Below, piece after piece: positions 7,315-15,163 of a stretch of DNA of 42,620 nucleotides; within the stretch, counting starts at the first letter, position 1, and every line of letters begins with the position of its first letter. The DNA lies in NCBI GenBank assembly GCA_017480385.1, contig JAFVAT010000029.1:1-42620 (forward strand). Reading direction: 5' to 3'. The notes below the pieces were generated by a model. It was given only the letters and a program-made list of their open reading frames with translations, had not been told where the DNA came from and did not search any database. This stretch comes from Alphaproteobacteria bacterium (GTDB taxonomy: Bacteria > Pseudomonadota > Alphaproteobacteria > CAAGCB01 > CAG-977). Made by a program: the position numbers and the translations under genes.

Positions 7315-7779
7315 TCATGACCGCCTCCGTATCTTAACAGGCGCAACCGAGTTCAATTCTTTTTGATATTTTTTCAGTTCTTCAATTTGTTGCGCGACGC
7401 GCCCGCGTTCGGCGAGCAAGGCTTCGTCCCCGAACAGCACAGTGAAACCTTCGTCTTTTAAAAGTTCGTCCCACGCCCACGCGGCATCAGCCACGCGGAC
7501 GAGGACGATAAAACGATACAAAGGGATTTGATGGAGTTCGTTTGCCTCGCTTGAATAGTTATCAAGCATCGCTTTACTGAAACTCGGGCAGTCCATTGCC
7601 TCCGCCATTTCAGCGGCGAGCTGTTCTCTGGTTTTCGGACTCTCTTTTAAAATCAAAGACACCAGCCGTTTGATCTTGCCGCTCAAATCAACCGTTTGGG
7701 AGATAACCGGCGGTCGGCGAACGGGATAAACCCGTTCAAATAAATCAAGCGTCTGTGTGTCTTTGAATCTCTTTGACAT
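7315..7779 (-). CDS. small early protein of Mu-like phages, putative regulator
   Basis: A 154-aa protein. It opens with a charged stretch and TLDLFERVYPVRRPP, continues with a helical region that looks like a CII-type regulator (KTREQLAAEMAEAMDCPSFS), and ends in a coiled-coil-like helix (RGRVAQQIEELKKYQKELNS). Proteins of this size and pattern often lie just before the transposase gene of Mu-like prophages. The exact role is not known; DNA binding is plausible from the HTH-like part. Its stop codon lies 2 bases from the end of the inverted gene, with convergent orientation. Confidence 0.55.
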   Translation of the reverse strand: MSKRFKDTQTLDLFERVYPVRRPPVISQTVDLSGKIKRLVSLILKESPKTREQLAAEMAEAMDCPSFSKAMLDNYSSEANELHQIPLYRFIVLVRVADAAWAWDELLKDEGFTVLFGDEALLAERGRVAQQIEELKKYQKELNSVAPVKIRRRS

Positions 7780-7790
7780 CGCTTTAACCT

Positions 7791-8063
7791 TTAAGCAAAC
7801 AAAGTCAAAATCGTCTGCCGACCTTGTTTCCGGTCGAAAAATCTATCCGTTCCAGCGTGGCGCATTGATATAAACGTCTCTATTGCTTGCGCAACATGGT
7901 CGGCATCTTTTACGTCATTCAGAGCCGACATAAAGACGATGCAAAACGCTCTTTTTCCAATATTGAGTTCCATATAAACCGGTTCTACGATTTCTCGATA
8001 AAACGCTTCATTGTCTTCGCTTTTTGTCAATTTCGTCAGTTCTGTAAATTCTTCGTATGTCAT
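7791..8063 (-). CDS. hypothetical early phage protein, 90 aa
   Basis: The protein begins MTYEEFTELTKLTKSEDNEA and is mostly helical, with ELNIGKRAFCIVFMSALNDV in the middle. I choose the ATG at 8063; a start at 8108 would overlap the Ner-like gene and add a poorly conserved-looking Arg-rich lead. It lies in the first transcript after ner. I do not recognise a family. The overall make-up suggests a small soluble protein, perhaps a partner of the transposition or repression machinery. Confidence 0.5.
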   Translation of the reverse strand: MTYEEFTELTKLTKSEDNEAFYREIVEPVYMELNIGKRAFCIVFMSALNDVKDADHVAQAIETFISMRHAGTDRFFDRKQGRQTILTLFA

Positions 8064-8083
8064 GGCAAAAAATATCCTTTTGT

Positions 8084-8365
8084 TTATGCGGCATCGCGTT
8101 TTAAACATTGCCGAGGACGGCGACTTTCGATATATTTATGGAGTCGGGAGTTTTTACGGCTTCCGTCGGCATTGAAACGATCAGGCCAGAGTTCACAGGC
8201 GGGAACGCCTAAAAAATTAGCTATCGCTTCTTCTCCGGCGGGAAACGGAACTTGGATTGCTTTTGAGCAAGCCTCCATGCAAAGTCCTGCTTTAAGCGAC
8301 AGACTTCTCAAAGTCGCTCCTTTCAGCAGAACCGCGCATTTGATTTGTATGGGCGTCCAATTCAT
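8084..8365 (-). CDS. Ner/Nlp-like DNA-binding regulator
   Basis: A 93-aa protein that starts MNWTPIQIKCAVLLKGATLR and carries a lambda-repressor-like HTH (LRSLSLKAGLCMEACSKAI), then PFPAGEEAIANFLGVPACEL and the motif LWPDRFNADGSRK. The LWP-R-...G-R end is characteristic of Ner/Nlp proteins. In Mu, Ner shuts off the early and repressor promoters. It is the first gene of the early operon, divergent from the repressor, exactly as in Mu. GGAGG lies 5 bases before the chosen ATG at 8365; the longer form from 8401 lacks such a site. Confidence 0.85.
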   Translation of the reverse strand: MNWTPIQIKCAVLLKGATLRSLSLKAGLCMEACSKAIQVPFPAGEEAIANFLGVPACELWPDRFNADGSRKNSRLHKYIESRRPRQCLKRDAA

Positions 8366-8561
8366 AAAAGCCTCCGATCCTTGATTTAAACCGACCGGCA
8401 AGTCGGTTTCTTTTGGGGTGTTAAATTCAACTTATGGAATTAACATAAGGCAATAAATTAAACTTGTAAAGTCAAAAAATTACCTTACGGTTTAATTTTA
8501 TGTCTCAATTGGTGTAATTTGTGAATTTGTCAAACAAATTCAATGTGTTGGGGAAAGTGTA
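8366..8561. promoter_or_regulatory. divergent early/repressor control region with palindromic operators
   Basis: This AT-rich gap separates ner (minus) from the repressor gene (plus). It holds at least two inverted repeats: CTTATG/CATAAG at 8431-8449 and a perfect 8-bp repeat GAATTTGT-CAA-ACAAATTC at 8523-8541. A looser AAATTA...TAATTT pair lies between them around 8478-8500. The minus-strand reading of the 8523 palindrome contains TTGACA, a full -35 box. These are the likely repressor and Ner operators and the early promoter, by analogy with Mu; no -10 box is clear. Confidence 0.6.
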
Positions 8562-9038
8562 ATGTTTGACGAACAAGACGCGGAAAACCTTACAGTTACA
8601 GAAAAGAACCGTAAGGCTATGGCTTCCAGATGGCGTGATTTATGGATTCGGTCAAACTTAAATCAAGATGAATTTGCAAAAAGTTTAGAAGTTGCCCCGT
8701 CTACGTTTAAAAATTGGATTTCCGGCAGGAGTTGCCCTACTATCGACACTCTTCTCTATATTTGTGAAAAGCACGATATTTCTTTTTACTGGCTTGCTAC
8801 CGGACAAGGAACTACACAGAAAGCGGTCATATCTCAACCGCTTGACGAAGCATTATTGACGGAAATCGTTGAATATATCGATTCGGAATTCAAATTTGAA
8901 AAAGCCAAAAATAAGGCTCCGTTAATCGTCAAAATTTACGCCTATATATTGAAAAAACGGGCGGGACGCAAGGCTTCAAAAGAAGAAAACACCGCAGAAA
9001 TCATTGATTTGATAGAGGTTTTAAAATCCGCCGTTTAA
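8562..9038 (+). CDS. phage repressor, CI-like HTH protein
   Basis: A protein of 158 aa. Residues about 20-75 are an XRE-type helix-turn-helix (LNQDEFAKSLEVAPSTFKNW, then ISGRSCPTIDTLLYICEKHD) followed by the SFYWLATGQG phrase common in phage CI-like repressors. The C-terminal half is helical, without the Ser/Lys pair of a LexA-type peptidase, so inactivation by RecA-driven self-cleavage is unlikely. It is divergent from ner across an operator-rich gap, as the Mu c gene is. It would keep the prophage silent. Confidence 0.85.
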   Translation: MFDEQDAENLTVTEKNRKAMASRWRDLWIRSNLNQDEFAKSLEVAPSTFKNWISGRSCPTIDTLLYICEKHDISFYWLATGQGTTQKAVISQPLDEALLTEIVEYIDSEFKFEKAKNKAPLIVKIYAYILKKRAGRKASKEENTAEIIDLIEVLKSAV

Positions 9039-9079
9039 AGGTATCTCTCCTTTTGTGTTATAAACGAAAGGAGTAAAAT

Positions 9080-9433
9080 ATGGACGATGATTTAAACACC
9101 CTTAAACAAGCCTTTAAAAATCTTAAAAACGACCGTTTAAACCGCTGTTTAATGACGACTCTTTTGTTGCTGTTAGGATTGGCGGCGTTTTTTATCGCAC
9201 GAACGGAGCAAAGTCCGGTCAATCAGATTCCTTGCCGGATTTCAGAGACGCAAAAGGATTTTTTGATCACACGGGTGGAAGCGGTCGCATCGTGCGGCAC
9301 AACGTCAAAAATAACGGTTTATAAGGCGTTGAAGGCTCATTTTAAATATGAAACCATCGGAAAAATGCCTTGTCATCAATTCGGCGAAGCCGAAAAAATT
9401 TTAGATGATATGAAACGGCGTTTTTGTCCTTAA
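9080..9433 (+). CDS. membrane protein with ORF6C-like C-terminal domain
   Basis: A 117-aa protein following the repressor by 41 bases, with AAAGGAG before the ATG. Residues about 24-41 (MTTLLLLLGLAAFFIA) form one membrane helix. The part from about 55 onward (RVEAVASCGTTSKITVYKAL, then KMPCHQFGEAEKILDDMKRR) resembles the ORF6C domain found at the C-terminus of phage antirepressors. Three Cys residues lie in that domain. A membrane-anchored ORF6C module beside the repressor is unusual; it might act in superinfection control or repressor signalling, but this is inference. Confidence 0.6.
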   Translation: MDDDLNTLKQAFKNLKNDRLNRCLMTTLLLLLGLAAFFIARTEQSPVNQIPCRISETQKDFLITRVEAVASCGTTSKITVYKALKAHFKYETIGKMPCHQFGEAEKILDDMKRRFCP

Positions 9434-9436
9434 TCA

Positions 9437-9456
9437 GGTCGGGGGAAGCCCCGACC
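9437..9456 (+). terminator. terminator-like hairpin after the repressor operon
   Basis: GGTCGGGG and CCCCGACC form an 8-bp stem with a GAAG loop, 3 bases after the stop of the preceding gene. The following T-run is weak (GTTTAAAG). Confidence 0.65.
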
Positions 9457-9464
9457 GTTTAAAG

Positions 9465-9512
9465 TTAAAATTATCCTGCGTTTTTTTACAGAAAATTTAA
9501 AACTATCCTGCG
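9465..9512. repeat. two 16-bp direct repeats near the phage end
   Basis: TTAAAATTATCCTGCG (9465-9480) and TTAAAACTATCCTGCG (9497-9512) differ at one base and are spaced 32 bases apart, about three helical turns. They lie between the last phage gene and the phage end and are candidates for transposase-binding sites. Confidence 0.65.
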
Positions 9513-9570
9513 CCGAAAAAAATAAAAGCGGCAAACACGCCGCCAAAATTTTAAGGATTTCCGCCCCTTT

Positions 9571-9610
9571 TATCCCGTTATATCCCGTTTAATCCCACTT
9601 TATCCCGTTA
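9571..9610. repeat. four tandem 10-bp repeats near the phage end
   Basis: The units are TATCCCGTTA, TATCCCGTTT, AATCCCACTT and TATCCCGTTA, in exact 10-base register. The core ATCCC recurs every helical turn, so a protein binding it would line up on one face of the DNA. The complement of the core (GGGAT) resembles the AGGATA of the 16-bp repeats at 9465-9512. Probable transposase or host-factor binding array at the phage terminus. Confidence 0.7.
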
Positions 9611-9648
9611 AAGCAAAATATATAAAATTATGTTTCGTGTTACAGCTA

Positions 9649-9671
9649 AAAACAGTCCACTGGACTGTTTT
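9649..9671. terminator. symmetrical terminator-like hairpin at the phage/host border
   Basis: AAAACAGTCC and GGACTGTTTT form a perfect 10-bp stem around ACT. The A-run and T-run on either side allow it to work in both directions. A stretch at 9680-9714 contains TTCAAG-CCC elements that resemble a tRNA T-arm, but no complete tRNA can be folded there. Confidence 0.5.
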
Positions 9672-9732
9672 CTTAACGCTCAAGCCCTCTTAGGGTTCAA
9701 GTCCCGCTCTATGTAAATTACCCAAATAAAAA

Positions 9733-9748
9733 CCTCCCCGAAGGGAGG
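9733..9748 (-). terminator. intrinsic terminator of the tRNA gene
   Basis: On the minus strand CCTCCC-TTCG-GGGAGG folds into a stable hairpin and is followed by TTTTTATTT. It begins about 10 bases after the tRNA 3' end. Confidence 0.8.
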
Positions 9749-9757
9749 CTTTTATTT

Positions 9758-9834
9758 TGGTAGGTCCAGAGGGACTTGAACCCCCGACCAAGGCGTTATG
9801 AGCGCCCCGCTCTAACCAACTGAGCTATGGACCC
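9758..9834 (-). tRNA. tRNA with CAU anticodon, probably tRNA-Ile2 (lysidine type)
   Basis: The 77-base gene folds as a full cloverleaf, with encoded CCA. The acceptor GGGTCCA pairs with TGGACCT (one G-U at the end); the anticodon loop is CTCATAA on a 5-bp stem; the T-arm is GGGGG-TTCAAGT-CCCTC. The CTCATAA loop followed by CTTGGTCG resembles the minor isoleucine tRNA, whose C34 is converted to lysidine by TilS. An elongator tRNA-Met is the alternative; anticodon alone cannot decide. Confidence 0.9.
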
Positions 9835-9895
9835 ACTTGTTAAAATAGCAGGCTTTTTATATTTTTCAACAGTTATATCCGGTTATAAGAATAAA

Positions 9896-9930
9896 AAAAC
9901 GCGGCAAGGAAAATATACCCTCCGCGTTTT
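9896..9930 (-). terminator. intrinsic terminator of rpoD
   Basis: On the minus strand AAAACGCGG pairs with CCGCGTTTT and is followed by a run of seven T. It lies 22 bases after the rpoD stop codon. Confidence 0.75.
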
Positions 9931-9951
9931 ATTCATTATTCGGCAGTCAAA

Positions 9952-12039
9952 TCAGCCGTTGTCCAAAAACGAACGCAACTTTCTTGACCGGCTGGGGTGT
10001 TTCAGCTTGCGCAGAGCCTTCGCTTCAATCTGGCGGATACGTTCGCGCGTTACAGAAAATTGCTGTCCGACTTCCTCTAACGTATGGTCTGTATTCATGC
10101 CAATGCCGAAACGCATTCTTAAAACACGTTCTTCGCGTGGTGTCAGGCTGGATAATACAGCTGTGCATGTCGCACGCAAGTTCGTTTGAATTGCCGCATC
10201 CAAAGGCTGAACGACGTTTCTGTCTTCGATAAAATCGCCTAAATGGCTGTCCTCTTCATCGCCAACCGGCGTTTCCAAACTGATCGGCTCTTTGGCGATT
10301 TTTAAGACCTTGCGGACTTTTTCCAAAGGCATAGTCAGCTTTTCAGCCAATTCTTCCGGCGTCGGTTCACGTCCGATTTCATGCAGCATCTGACGGCTGG
10401 TGCGTACCAGTTTGTTAATCGTTTCGATCATGTGGACCGGGATACGAATTGTACGCGCTTGATCCGCAATAGAGCGGGTAATCGCCTGCCGAATCCACCA
10501 TGTTGCATACGTTGAAAATTTATAACCGCGGCGGTATTCGAATTTATCAACGGCCTTCATCAGACCGATGTTGCCTTCTTGAATCAAGTCAAGGAATTGC
10601 AGTCCGCGATTGGTATATTTTTTCGCGATTGAGATCACTAAACGCAAGTTAGCTTCAATCATTTCTTTTTTAGCGCGGCTGGATTCCTGTTCGCCTTTTT
10701 TAACCATGGAACAAATTCTGCGGTATTCAAAAATAGGCATGCCTATTTCGTCGGCCATTGAAGCGACGGCGTTTTGAATTTCCGCGATTTCCACCGCATA
10801 CTTTTCTGTGAACGCTTTCCATGCTTTGCCGGTTGTTTTTTGGATCCAGTTTGGATCAAATTCGGATTCCTTATAAGCGACCAAAAAGTCCTCGCGTTTA
10901 ATACGGCAGCTCAGTGCCATACGCAGCATTTTGCCTTCTAAGGTCATCAAGCGTTTGTTGTATTCGTTAAGCTGGTCCACCAACATTTCGATGCGGGCGG
11001 GATTCAGCTGAACGCCTTCCATTAAAGACACGAGTTCCTGCTTGATTTTTTCGAATTTCTTTTCTGTCGCGGCGGAAACCGGTTTTGAAGCGCGGATAGC
11101 GGCCAGCCGTTGGTCCTGTACGCGTTTAAGCTTTTGGTGCAGGGACAGTATTTGTTCAAACTGTTCCAGGACCTGCGGCATTAAGGATTGTTCCATTTGG
11201 GCTAAAGAGACGGAAGGCGCATCATCAGCGGCGGCATCTTCATCGTCCTCTTCCTCAGAATCGGAGGGTTCTTCGTCTTCCAGACCGTCATCGTATTCTT
11301 CTTCATCGCCGTCATCGGAGCCGTCCGCTTCGTCATCATCATACTCTTCGTCAGACTCTTCTTCGTCATATTCTTCGTAATCGTCTTCGTCTTCTTTGTC
11401 CTCTTCTTGTTCGGACTGCGAACGGGCAGAAACAGTTTCTTCCGCCATAACCGCGGCAGAGGGCAATGCCGAAGCTAAAGACAACGCCGGCGTTTCACCG
11501 TCGGCTCCGAAGGTGGCCTCCAGATCGATAATGTCGCGTAACAGCATTTTTCCTGAAATCAACGCATTGTGCCACCCGTTCAGAGCTTTGATCGTCAGGG
11601 CGCTTTCGCACAGTCCGCCGATCATTAGGTCACGACCGGCCTCGATTCGTTTGGCAATAGCGATTTCGCCTTCGCGGGACAGTAGTTCGACGGCGCCCAT
11701 TTCGCGCAGATACATGCGCACGGGGTCATCAGTGCGGCTGCCTTCGATTTCGTCTAATCTGAAGCCGTCATCGTCGTCATTTTCCGGGCTTTCTTCGTCC
11801 GCTTCATCATTTTCGATCAAGTTGATGCCCATATCGGAAATCATAGCCATGACGTCTTCGATTTGTTCGGACGATTCTTTTTCCGGCGGCAGGGCACCAT
11901 TTAATTCATCAACGGTGATATAGCCGCGGCTTTTTCCCTTATTGAGGAGCTTTTTTAAAGAAGCGCTGAGGGAATCCAGCAGAGCGTCTTCTGTATTATC
12001 TGTCGGATTCAATTCTTCATCGGCACTGGAAGTAGTCAT
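9952..12039 (-). CDS. rpoD: RNA polymerase primary sigma factor (sigma-70/RpoD)
   Basis: A 695-aa primary sigma factor. Region 1.1 is at about 20-75 ([16 protein letters not shown]), region 1.2 at about 102-135 ([20 protein letters not shown]), region 2 includes [20 protein letters not shown] and [17 protein letters not shown], and region 4.2 ends in the [23 protein letters not shown]. Residues 208-274 are almost all Asp/Glu, an acidic insert in the non-conserved region as in many alphaproteobacterial RpoD. It directs core RNA polymerase to housekeeping promoters. AAAGG is 8 bases before the ATG. It is the last gene of a yqeY-dnaG-rpoD group. Confidence 0.98.
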   Translation of the reverse strand: MTTSSADEELNPTDNTEDALLDSLSASLKKLLNKGKSRGYITVDELNGALPPEKESSEQIEDVMAMISDMGINLIENDEADEESPENDDDDGFRLDEIEGSRTDDPVRMYLREMGAVELLSREGEIAIAKRIEAGRDLMIGGLCESALTIKALNGWHNALISGKMLLRDIIDLEATFGADGETPALSLASALPSAAVMAEETVSARSQSEQEEDKEDEDDYEEYDEEESDEEYDDDEADGSDDGDEEEYDDGLEDEEPSDSEEEDDEDAAADDAPSVSLAQMEQSLMPQVLEQFEQILSLHQKLKRVQDQRLAAIRASKPVSAATEKKFEKIKQELVSLMEGVQLNPARIEMLVDQLNEYNKRLMTLEGKMLRMALSCRIKREDFLVAYKESEFDPNWIQKTTGKAWKAFTEKYAVEIAEIQNAVASMADEIGMPIFEYRRICSMVKKGEQESSRAKKEMIEANLRLVISIAKKYTNRGLQFLDLIQEGNIGLMKAVDKFEYRRGYKFSTYATWWIRQAITRSIADQARTIRIPVHMIETINKLVRTSRQMLHEIGREPTPEELAEKLTMPLEKVRKVLKIAKEPISLETPVGDEEDSHLGDFIEDRNVVQPLDAAIQTNLRATCTAVLSSLTPREERVLRMRFGIGMNTDHTLEEVGQQFSVTRERIRQIEAKALRKLKHPSRSRKLRSFLDNG

Positions 12040-12167
12040 ATAAAATAGCCTTTACCATTACAGCAAAAAATTTGCACACAAAACCCCCGGAAAAACTCCG
12101 GTCAGTTTTGCACCTTTTATGTTGTTATCCGGTATTTGTCAATAATTAAATCGGGCAAAAAGCAGAT

Positions 12168-14012
12168 TTATTCACTTTCTTTTTCTTCTTTCAGCAGATT
12201 TTGGTACTGTTCCCATAAAAGGGCGGCATCATCGCTTGACGCGGCGGCGATTCGTTCGGCCAGTCTTTGCAGTTCGGTCCGCAAAGCTTTTTTGTGCATG
12301 CCTTTCAGCAATTCGGTCAAGTCGGATTTTGCCTCATAGGGCAGGATTTTTTTGCGGTGCAGCATTTCCAGTTCGGCGCTTAAGGAGGCATAGAGCTGAT
12401 CCTGCCCCGTCAGCCGCAAATGCTCTTTCAGTCGGTCGGCGGAAAGGTCGGGATCGGTGCTTAAAGCCTCCAGCAGCAAGGCAAGGTCCCGGCCCAGTTC
12501 GGGGGAGGGGGCTGTCCAGCCGGCCAAGTCCTCAAGAAAATCGCTGCCGATATCAGGGAAGAGCAGCAAATAAGCCAATAACATGCGCGTTTCATTATGG
12601 TCCGCGATCAAAGAAGGGTGCGTCACCGGATCGGCCCAAAAACGGTTGAATTCTTCCGATCCGCGTTCGGGAATCAGCGTGTGATCGGACCGTTTTGCTT
12701 TGCCGTGCTTAAATAAACGGGGAGCCGCGGCGACACTGCTTTCCGGCGCGAATAATTTTTGCAAAGCGTCTCTGAATTCCTGACGGTAGTAATGCCTGAC
12801 GTCCTGATTTGCGATTTTATTCAGCTCTTCCTCGATGTCCTTTTTCAGTCCGGCCTTGCGTTCCGGCGTGGACAAATCGCGACCGTTCAAAAGCATCTGC
12901 CATAACTGTTTGAATAAAGGGCGGTATTGCGTCTGCAAAAAGTCCTCCAGAGCCGTAACGCCGCGTTCCTGAATGAATTCGTCGGGATCCAGATCGTCGG
13001 GCAAAGTAATGAAGCGCAGCGAATATCCGGGCTTCAGCAAAGGCAGCACGCGTTCAGCAGCACGAGCGGCGGCTTTTTGCCCGGCGCCGTCACCGTCAAA
13101 GCTGCATAAGGGTTCCGGCGCATATCGCCACAGCAATTCGATCTGTCGTTCCGTCAAGGCGGTGCCCAAAGGCGCGACGGCGCGGTTGATGCCGGCCTGC
13201 GCCATAGCGATCACGTCCATATAGCCTTCAACAACGATAATTTCCTGTTTTTTGCGGGCCTGATCGCCGGAAAGATGCAAGGCATACAGGTTTTCGCCTT
13301 TGGAAAAGACGGGCGAATCGGGTGAATTGAGATATTTCGGTTCGCCGTTGTCCAGCACGCGTCCGCCGAAAGCAATGACTTTGCCGCGCCGATCCATGAT
13401 CGGGAACATGACTCGATTTCGGAAATAGTCATAAAAAGAATCAGAGTCGGCTGATTTGGAAATTAAGCCGGCTTCCCGCAGAACGTCTTCGGAAAAGCCT
13501 TCGCGGGTCAACAGGGCCTTCAGCGCGTTGCCCGGCACAGCATAGCCCAGGCGGAACCGCTTGATTGTTTCAGCTGTCAGACCGCGCTGCTGCAAATAGT
13601 ACAGTCCCGGCCTTCCGGCGGGTTTCTGCAGTTGCTCTTCAAAGAATTGACAGGCCGTTTCCAGAGCTTCGGTCAGCCCTTTCTTTCTGCGTTCGCGTTC
13701 AAATTCTTCCGGCGTGGCGCGGGGGATTTCCATGCCGGCCTGATGCGCCAGATATTCCACGGCTTCGATAAACGTCATGCCCATTGCTTTTTGCACGAAG
13801 TTAAAGACGTTTCCGTGTTCTCCGCAGCCGAAGCAATGATAAAATTCCTTTTCGTCACTGACGGAAAAAGAGGCTGTTTTTTCATGGTGGAAAGGACAAC
13901 AGCCCCAGTATTCATTGCCGCGCCGTTTCAGCTTGACGGTTTGGCCGACAATGCTGACAATGGAAACGCGGGACGACAATTCCTGCAAAAACGAAGGCGA
14001 AAAGACGGGCAT
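12168..14012 (-). CDS. dnaG: DNA primase DnaG
   Basis: A 614-aa primase that makes RNA primers for lagging-strand replication. The N-terminal CHC2 zinc finger has C39, H42, C60 and C63 (CCPFHHEKTASFS; FYHCFGCGEHGN). The catalytic TOPRIM core follows with VVEGYMDVIAMAQAG, LGTALTERQIELL and CSFDGDGAGQKAA, which hold the metal-binding acidic residues. The C-terminal helical part would bind DnaB helicase. The length is normal. The start lies 6 bases after the yqeY stop without a clear ribosome-binding site, which suggests translational coupling. A 128-base gap with a weak CCGGA/TCCGG hairpin (12087-12101) separates it from rpoD. Confidence 0.97.
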   Translation of the reverse strand: MPVFSPSFLQELSSRVSIVSIVGQTVKLKRRGNEYWGCCPFHHEKTASFSVSDEKEFYHCFGCGEHGNVFNFVQKAMGMTFIEAVEYLAHQAGMEIPRATPEEFERERRKKGLTEALETACQFFEEQLQKPAGRPGLYYLQQRGLTAETIKRFRLGYAVPGNALKALLTREGFSEDVLREAGLISKSADSDSFYDYFRNRVMFPIMDRRGKVIAFGGRVLDNGEPKYLNSPDSPVFSKGENLYALHLSGDQARKKQEIIVVEGYMDVIAMAQAGINRAVAPLGTALTERQIELLWRYAPEPLCSFDGDGAGQKAAARAAERVLPLLKPGYSLRFITLPDDLDPDEFIQERGVTALEDFLQTQYRPLFKQLWQMLLNGRDLSTPERKAGLKKDIEEELNKIANQDVRHYYRQEFRDALQKLFAPESSVAAAPRLFKHGKAKRSDHTLIPERGSEEFNRFWADPVTHPSLIADHNETRMLLAYLLLFPDIGSDFLEDLAGWTAPSPELGRDLALLLEALSTDPDLSADRLKEHLRLTGQDQLYASLSAELEMLHRKKILPYEAKSDLTELLKGMHKKALRTELQRLAERIAAASSDDAALLWEQYQNLLKEEKESE

Positions 14013-14018
14013 CAGAGG

Positions 14019-14480
14019 TTATTTGGCAGCCAGAATCGCCTTGACAATAACGGAAGCTTGACCGAAATCCATTTGACCGGCAAAGCGTTCGCGCAGGACG
14101 GCCATGACTTTGCCCATATCCTTCAAGCCGGCGGCCTGTGTTGTTTTTATGACGTCCTCAACGGCTGTTTTAATTTCGGCTTCCTCCATTTGCTTGGGCA
14201 GGAAAGACTGAATGATTTCGATTTCCGCCTGTTCGCTGTCAACCAAGTCCTGTCGGTCGCCTTTTGTATACATGGCGATGCTGTCTTTGCGCTGTTTGAT
14301 CATGGACTGCAGCAGCTGCAAAATATCGTCATTCGAAATCAGGCCGTCTTTGGTCGTGCCGCGGGAAGCGATGTCACGGTCCTTAATCGCGGCCAGAATC
14401 AGGCGGATTGTTGAAATTTTATGGGTATCTTTTTCCATCATTGCCGTTTTCAAAGCGGCTTTTAACTGTTCGCGCAGCAT
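14019..14480 (-). CDS. yqeY: GatB/YqeY domain protein
   Basis: A 153-aa protein of the YqeY family. It shows the usual N-terminal MLREQLKAALKTAMMEKD, then STIRLILAAIKDRDI and the helical tail GKVMAVLRERFAGQMDFGQA. The fold is like the tail of GatB, the amidotransferase subunit that handles mischarged tRNA, but the function of the free-standing protein is not settled. It sits directly before dnaG, the normal place in many bacteria. TAGGAG is 7 bases before the ATG. Confidence 0.92.
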   Translation of the reverse strand: MLREQLKAALKTAMMEKDTHKISTIRLILAAIKDRDIASRGTTKDGLISNDDILQLLQSMIKQRKDSIAMYTKGDRQDLVDSEQAEIEIIQSFLPKQMEEAEIKTAVEDVIKTTQAAGLKDMGKVMAVLRERFAGQMDFGQASVIVKAILAAK

Positions 14481-14574
14481 TTTAAACTCCTAAAGCATCA
14501 AGTCAGAGGAACTAAATCTTTTGACATAAAACACCGTTTTTGATGTTTTGGCAAGCTGATGTTTTTGATAACGC

Positions 14575-14603
14575 TTGAAGAAAAAAAACAACCCTTGTAT
14601 GAT
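14575..14603 (+). promoter_or_regulatory. sigma-70-type promoter of greA
   Basis: TTGAAG (14575-14580) and TATGAT (14598-14603) are separated by exactly 17 bases, an A-rich spacer. Transcription would begin near 14610, leaving a leader of about 75 bases before greA. Confidence 0.65.
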
Positions 14604-14624
14604 AAGGGCCGGAATAGGAAAGGG

Positions 14625-14661
14625 CTTTTTCGGTAAACGGGCCGAAAAAGTTGCTTTTTTT
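14625..14661 (+). terminator. attenuator-like hairpin in the greA leader
   Basis: CTTTTTCGG pairs with CCGAAAAAG over an 8-base loop. Seven T residues follow at 14655-14661. The structure lies between the greA promoter and its start codon and looks like an early terminator, which would make a short leader RNA. Confidence 0.6.
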
Positions 14662-14686
14662 GTTGCTTAGTATAAGGAAAAAATAA

Positions 14687-15160
14687 ATGCAGAAAGTGCC
14701 TATGACCAAAAAAGGGGCAGAACGCCTGCAGCAGGAATTAAAGAATTTAAAGAACGTCGAACGTCCTGCGGTGATCGCGGCTATTGCGGAGGCGCGCGCG
14801 CACGGAGACTTGTCGGAAAATGCGGAATATCACGCCGCCCGTGAAAAGCAGAGCTTTATTGAAGGCCGGATTCAGGAATTGGAATATGCTGTTTCCTGTG
14901 CGGAGGTTATTGATACGGCGGCTTTGTCCGGGGACACTATTGTTTTCGGCGCGACGGTCCTTTTAATGGACGAAGACACCGAAGTTGAACAAACGTATCA
15001 GATCGTCGGACAGTACGAAGCCGATCTGGAACGCGGGCTGATTTCGATTCAGTCTCCGCTGGCCAGAGCTTTAATCGGCAAATCGATCGGCGACAGCGTG
15101 GACGTTGCTTCGCCGAAGGGAACGCGGTCATACGAGATTTTAAATGTGGAATATATTTAG
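14687..15160 (+). CDS. greA: transcript cleavage factor GreA
   Basis: A 157-aa GreA protein. The N-terminal coiled coil includes [20 protein letters not shown], whose loop acidic residues (D and E in GDLSENAEY) enter the RNA polymerase active site to stimulate RNA cleavage. The C-terminal globular domain ends in [20 protein letters not shown] and an EILNVEYI tail. The length is normal. AAGGA lies 10 bases before the ATG. It heads a plus-strand run with two MCE genes and DUF2155 and is divergent from yqeY. Confidence 0.96.
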   Translation: MQKVPMTKKGAERLQQELKNLKNVERPAVIAAIAEARAHGDLSENAEYHAAREKQSFIEGRIQELEYAVSCAEVIDTAALSGDTIVFGATVLLMDEDTEVEQTYQIVGQYEADLERGLISIQSPLARALIGKSIGDSVDVASPKGTRSYEILNVEYI

Positions 15161-15163
15161 CCG

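Larger units (their letters stand above)
1..9644 (-). mobile_element. Mu-like transposable prophage, early region (partial; right limit approximate)
   Basis: The block holds a Mu-type set in Mu order when read on the minus strand: divergent repressor, Ner-like regulator, DDE transposase (MuA), AAA ATPase (MuB), a run of small early genes, DUF3164 and GemA. Most genes are tightly packed with ATGA overlaps. The structural genes lie outside the window to the left. The right limit is not certain. I place it near 9644 because the complement there reads TGTAACACGAAACA, a TG end with a CACGAAA motif like the Mu left end; a TG at 9615 is an alternative. A target-site duplication cannot be tested because the other end is not in the window. 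Confidence 0.88.

Noticed and set aside
6755-7318. Minus-strand 187-aa ORF as the main gene of the interval
   Set aside because: Its composition is Lys/Arg-rich and less protein-like than the plus-strand gene, which has a strong ribosome-binding site. Kept as a finding because of its exact overlaps.
9571-9610. The 10-bp repeats as a CRISPR array or replication iterons
   Set aside because: There are no spacers and no replication protein gene; the position at the phage end fits transposase or host-factor binding better.
9680-9714. A second complete tRNA gene
   Set aside because: Only T-arm-like pieces are present; no acceptor stem, anticodon arm or CCA end can be folded.
11217-11416. Acidic stretch of rpoD as a repeat expansion or frameshift
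   Set aside because: The frame is intact and acidic inserts in this region are normal for alphaproteobacterial sigma factors.
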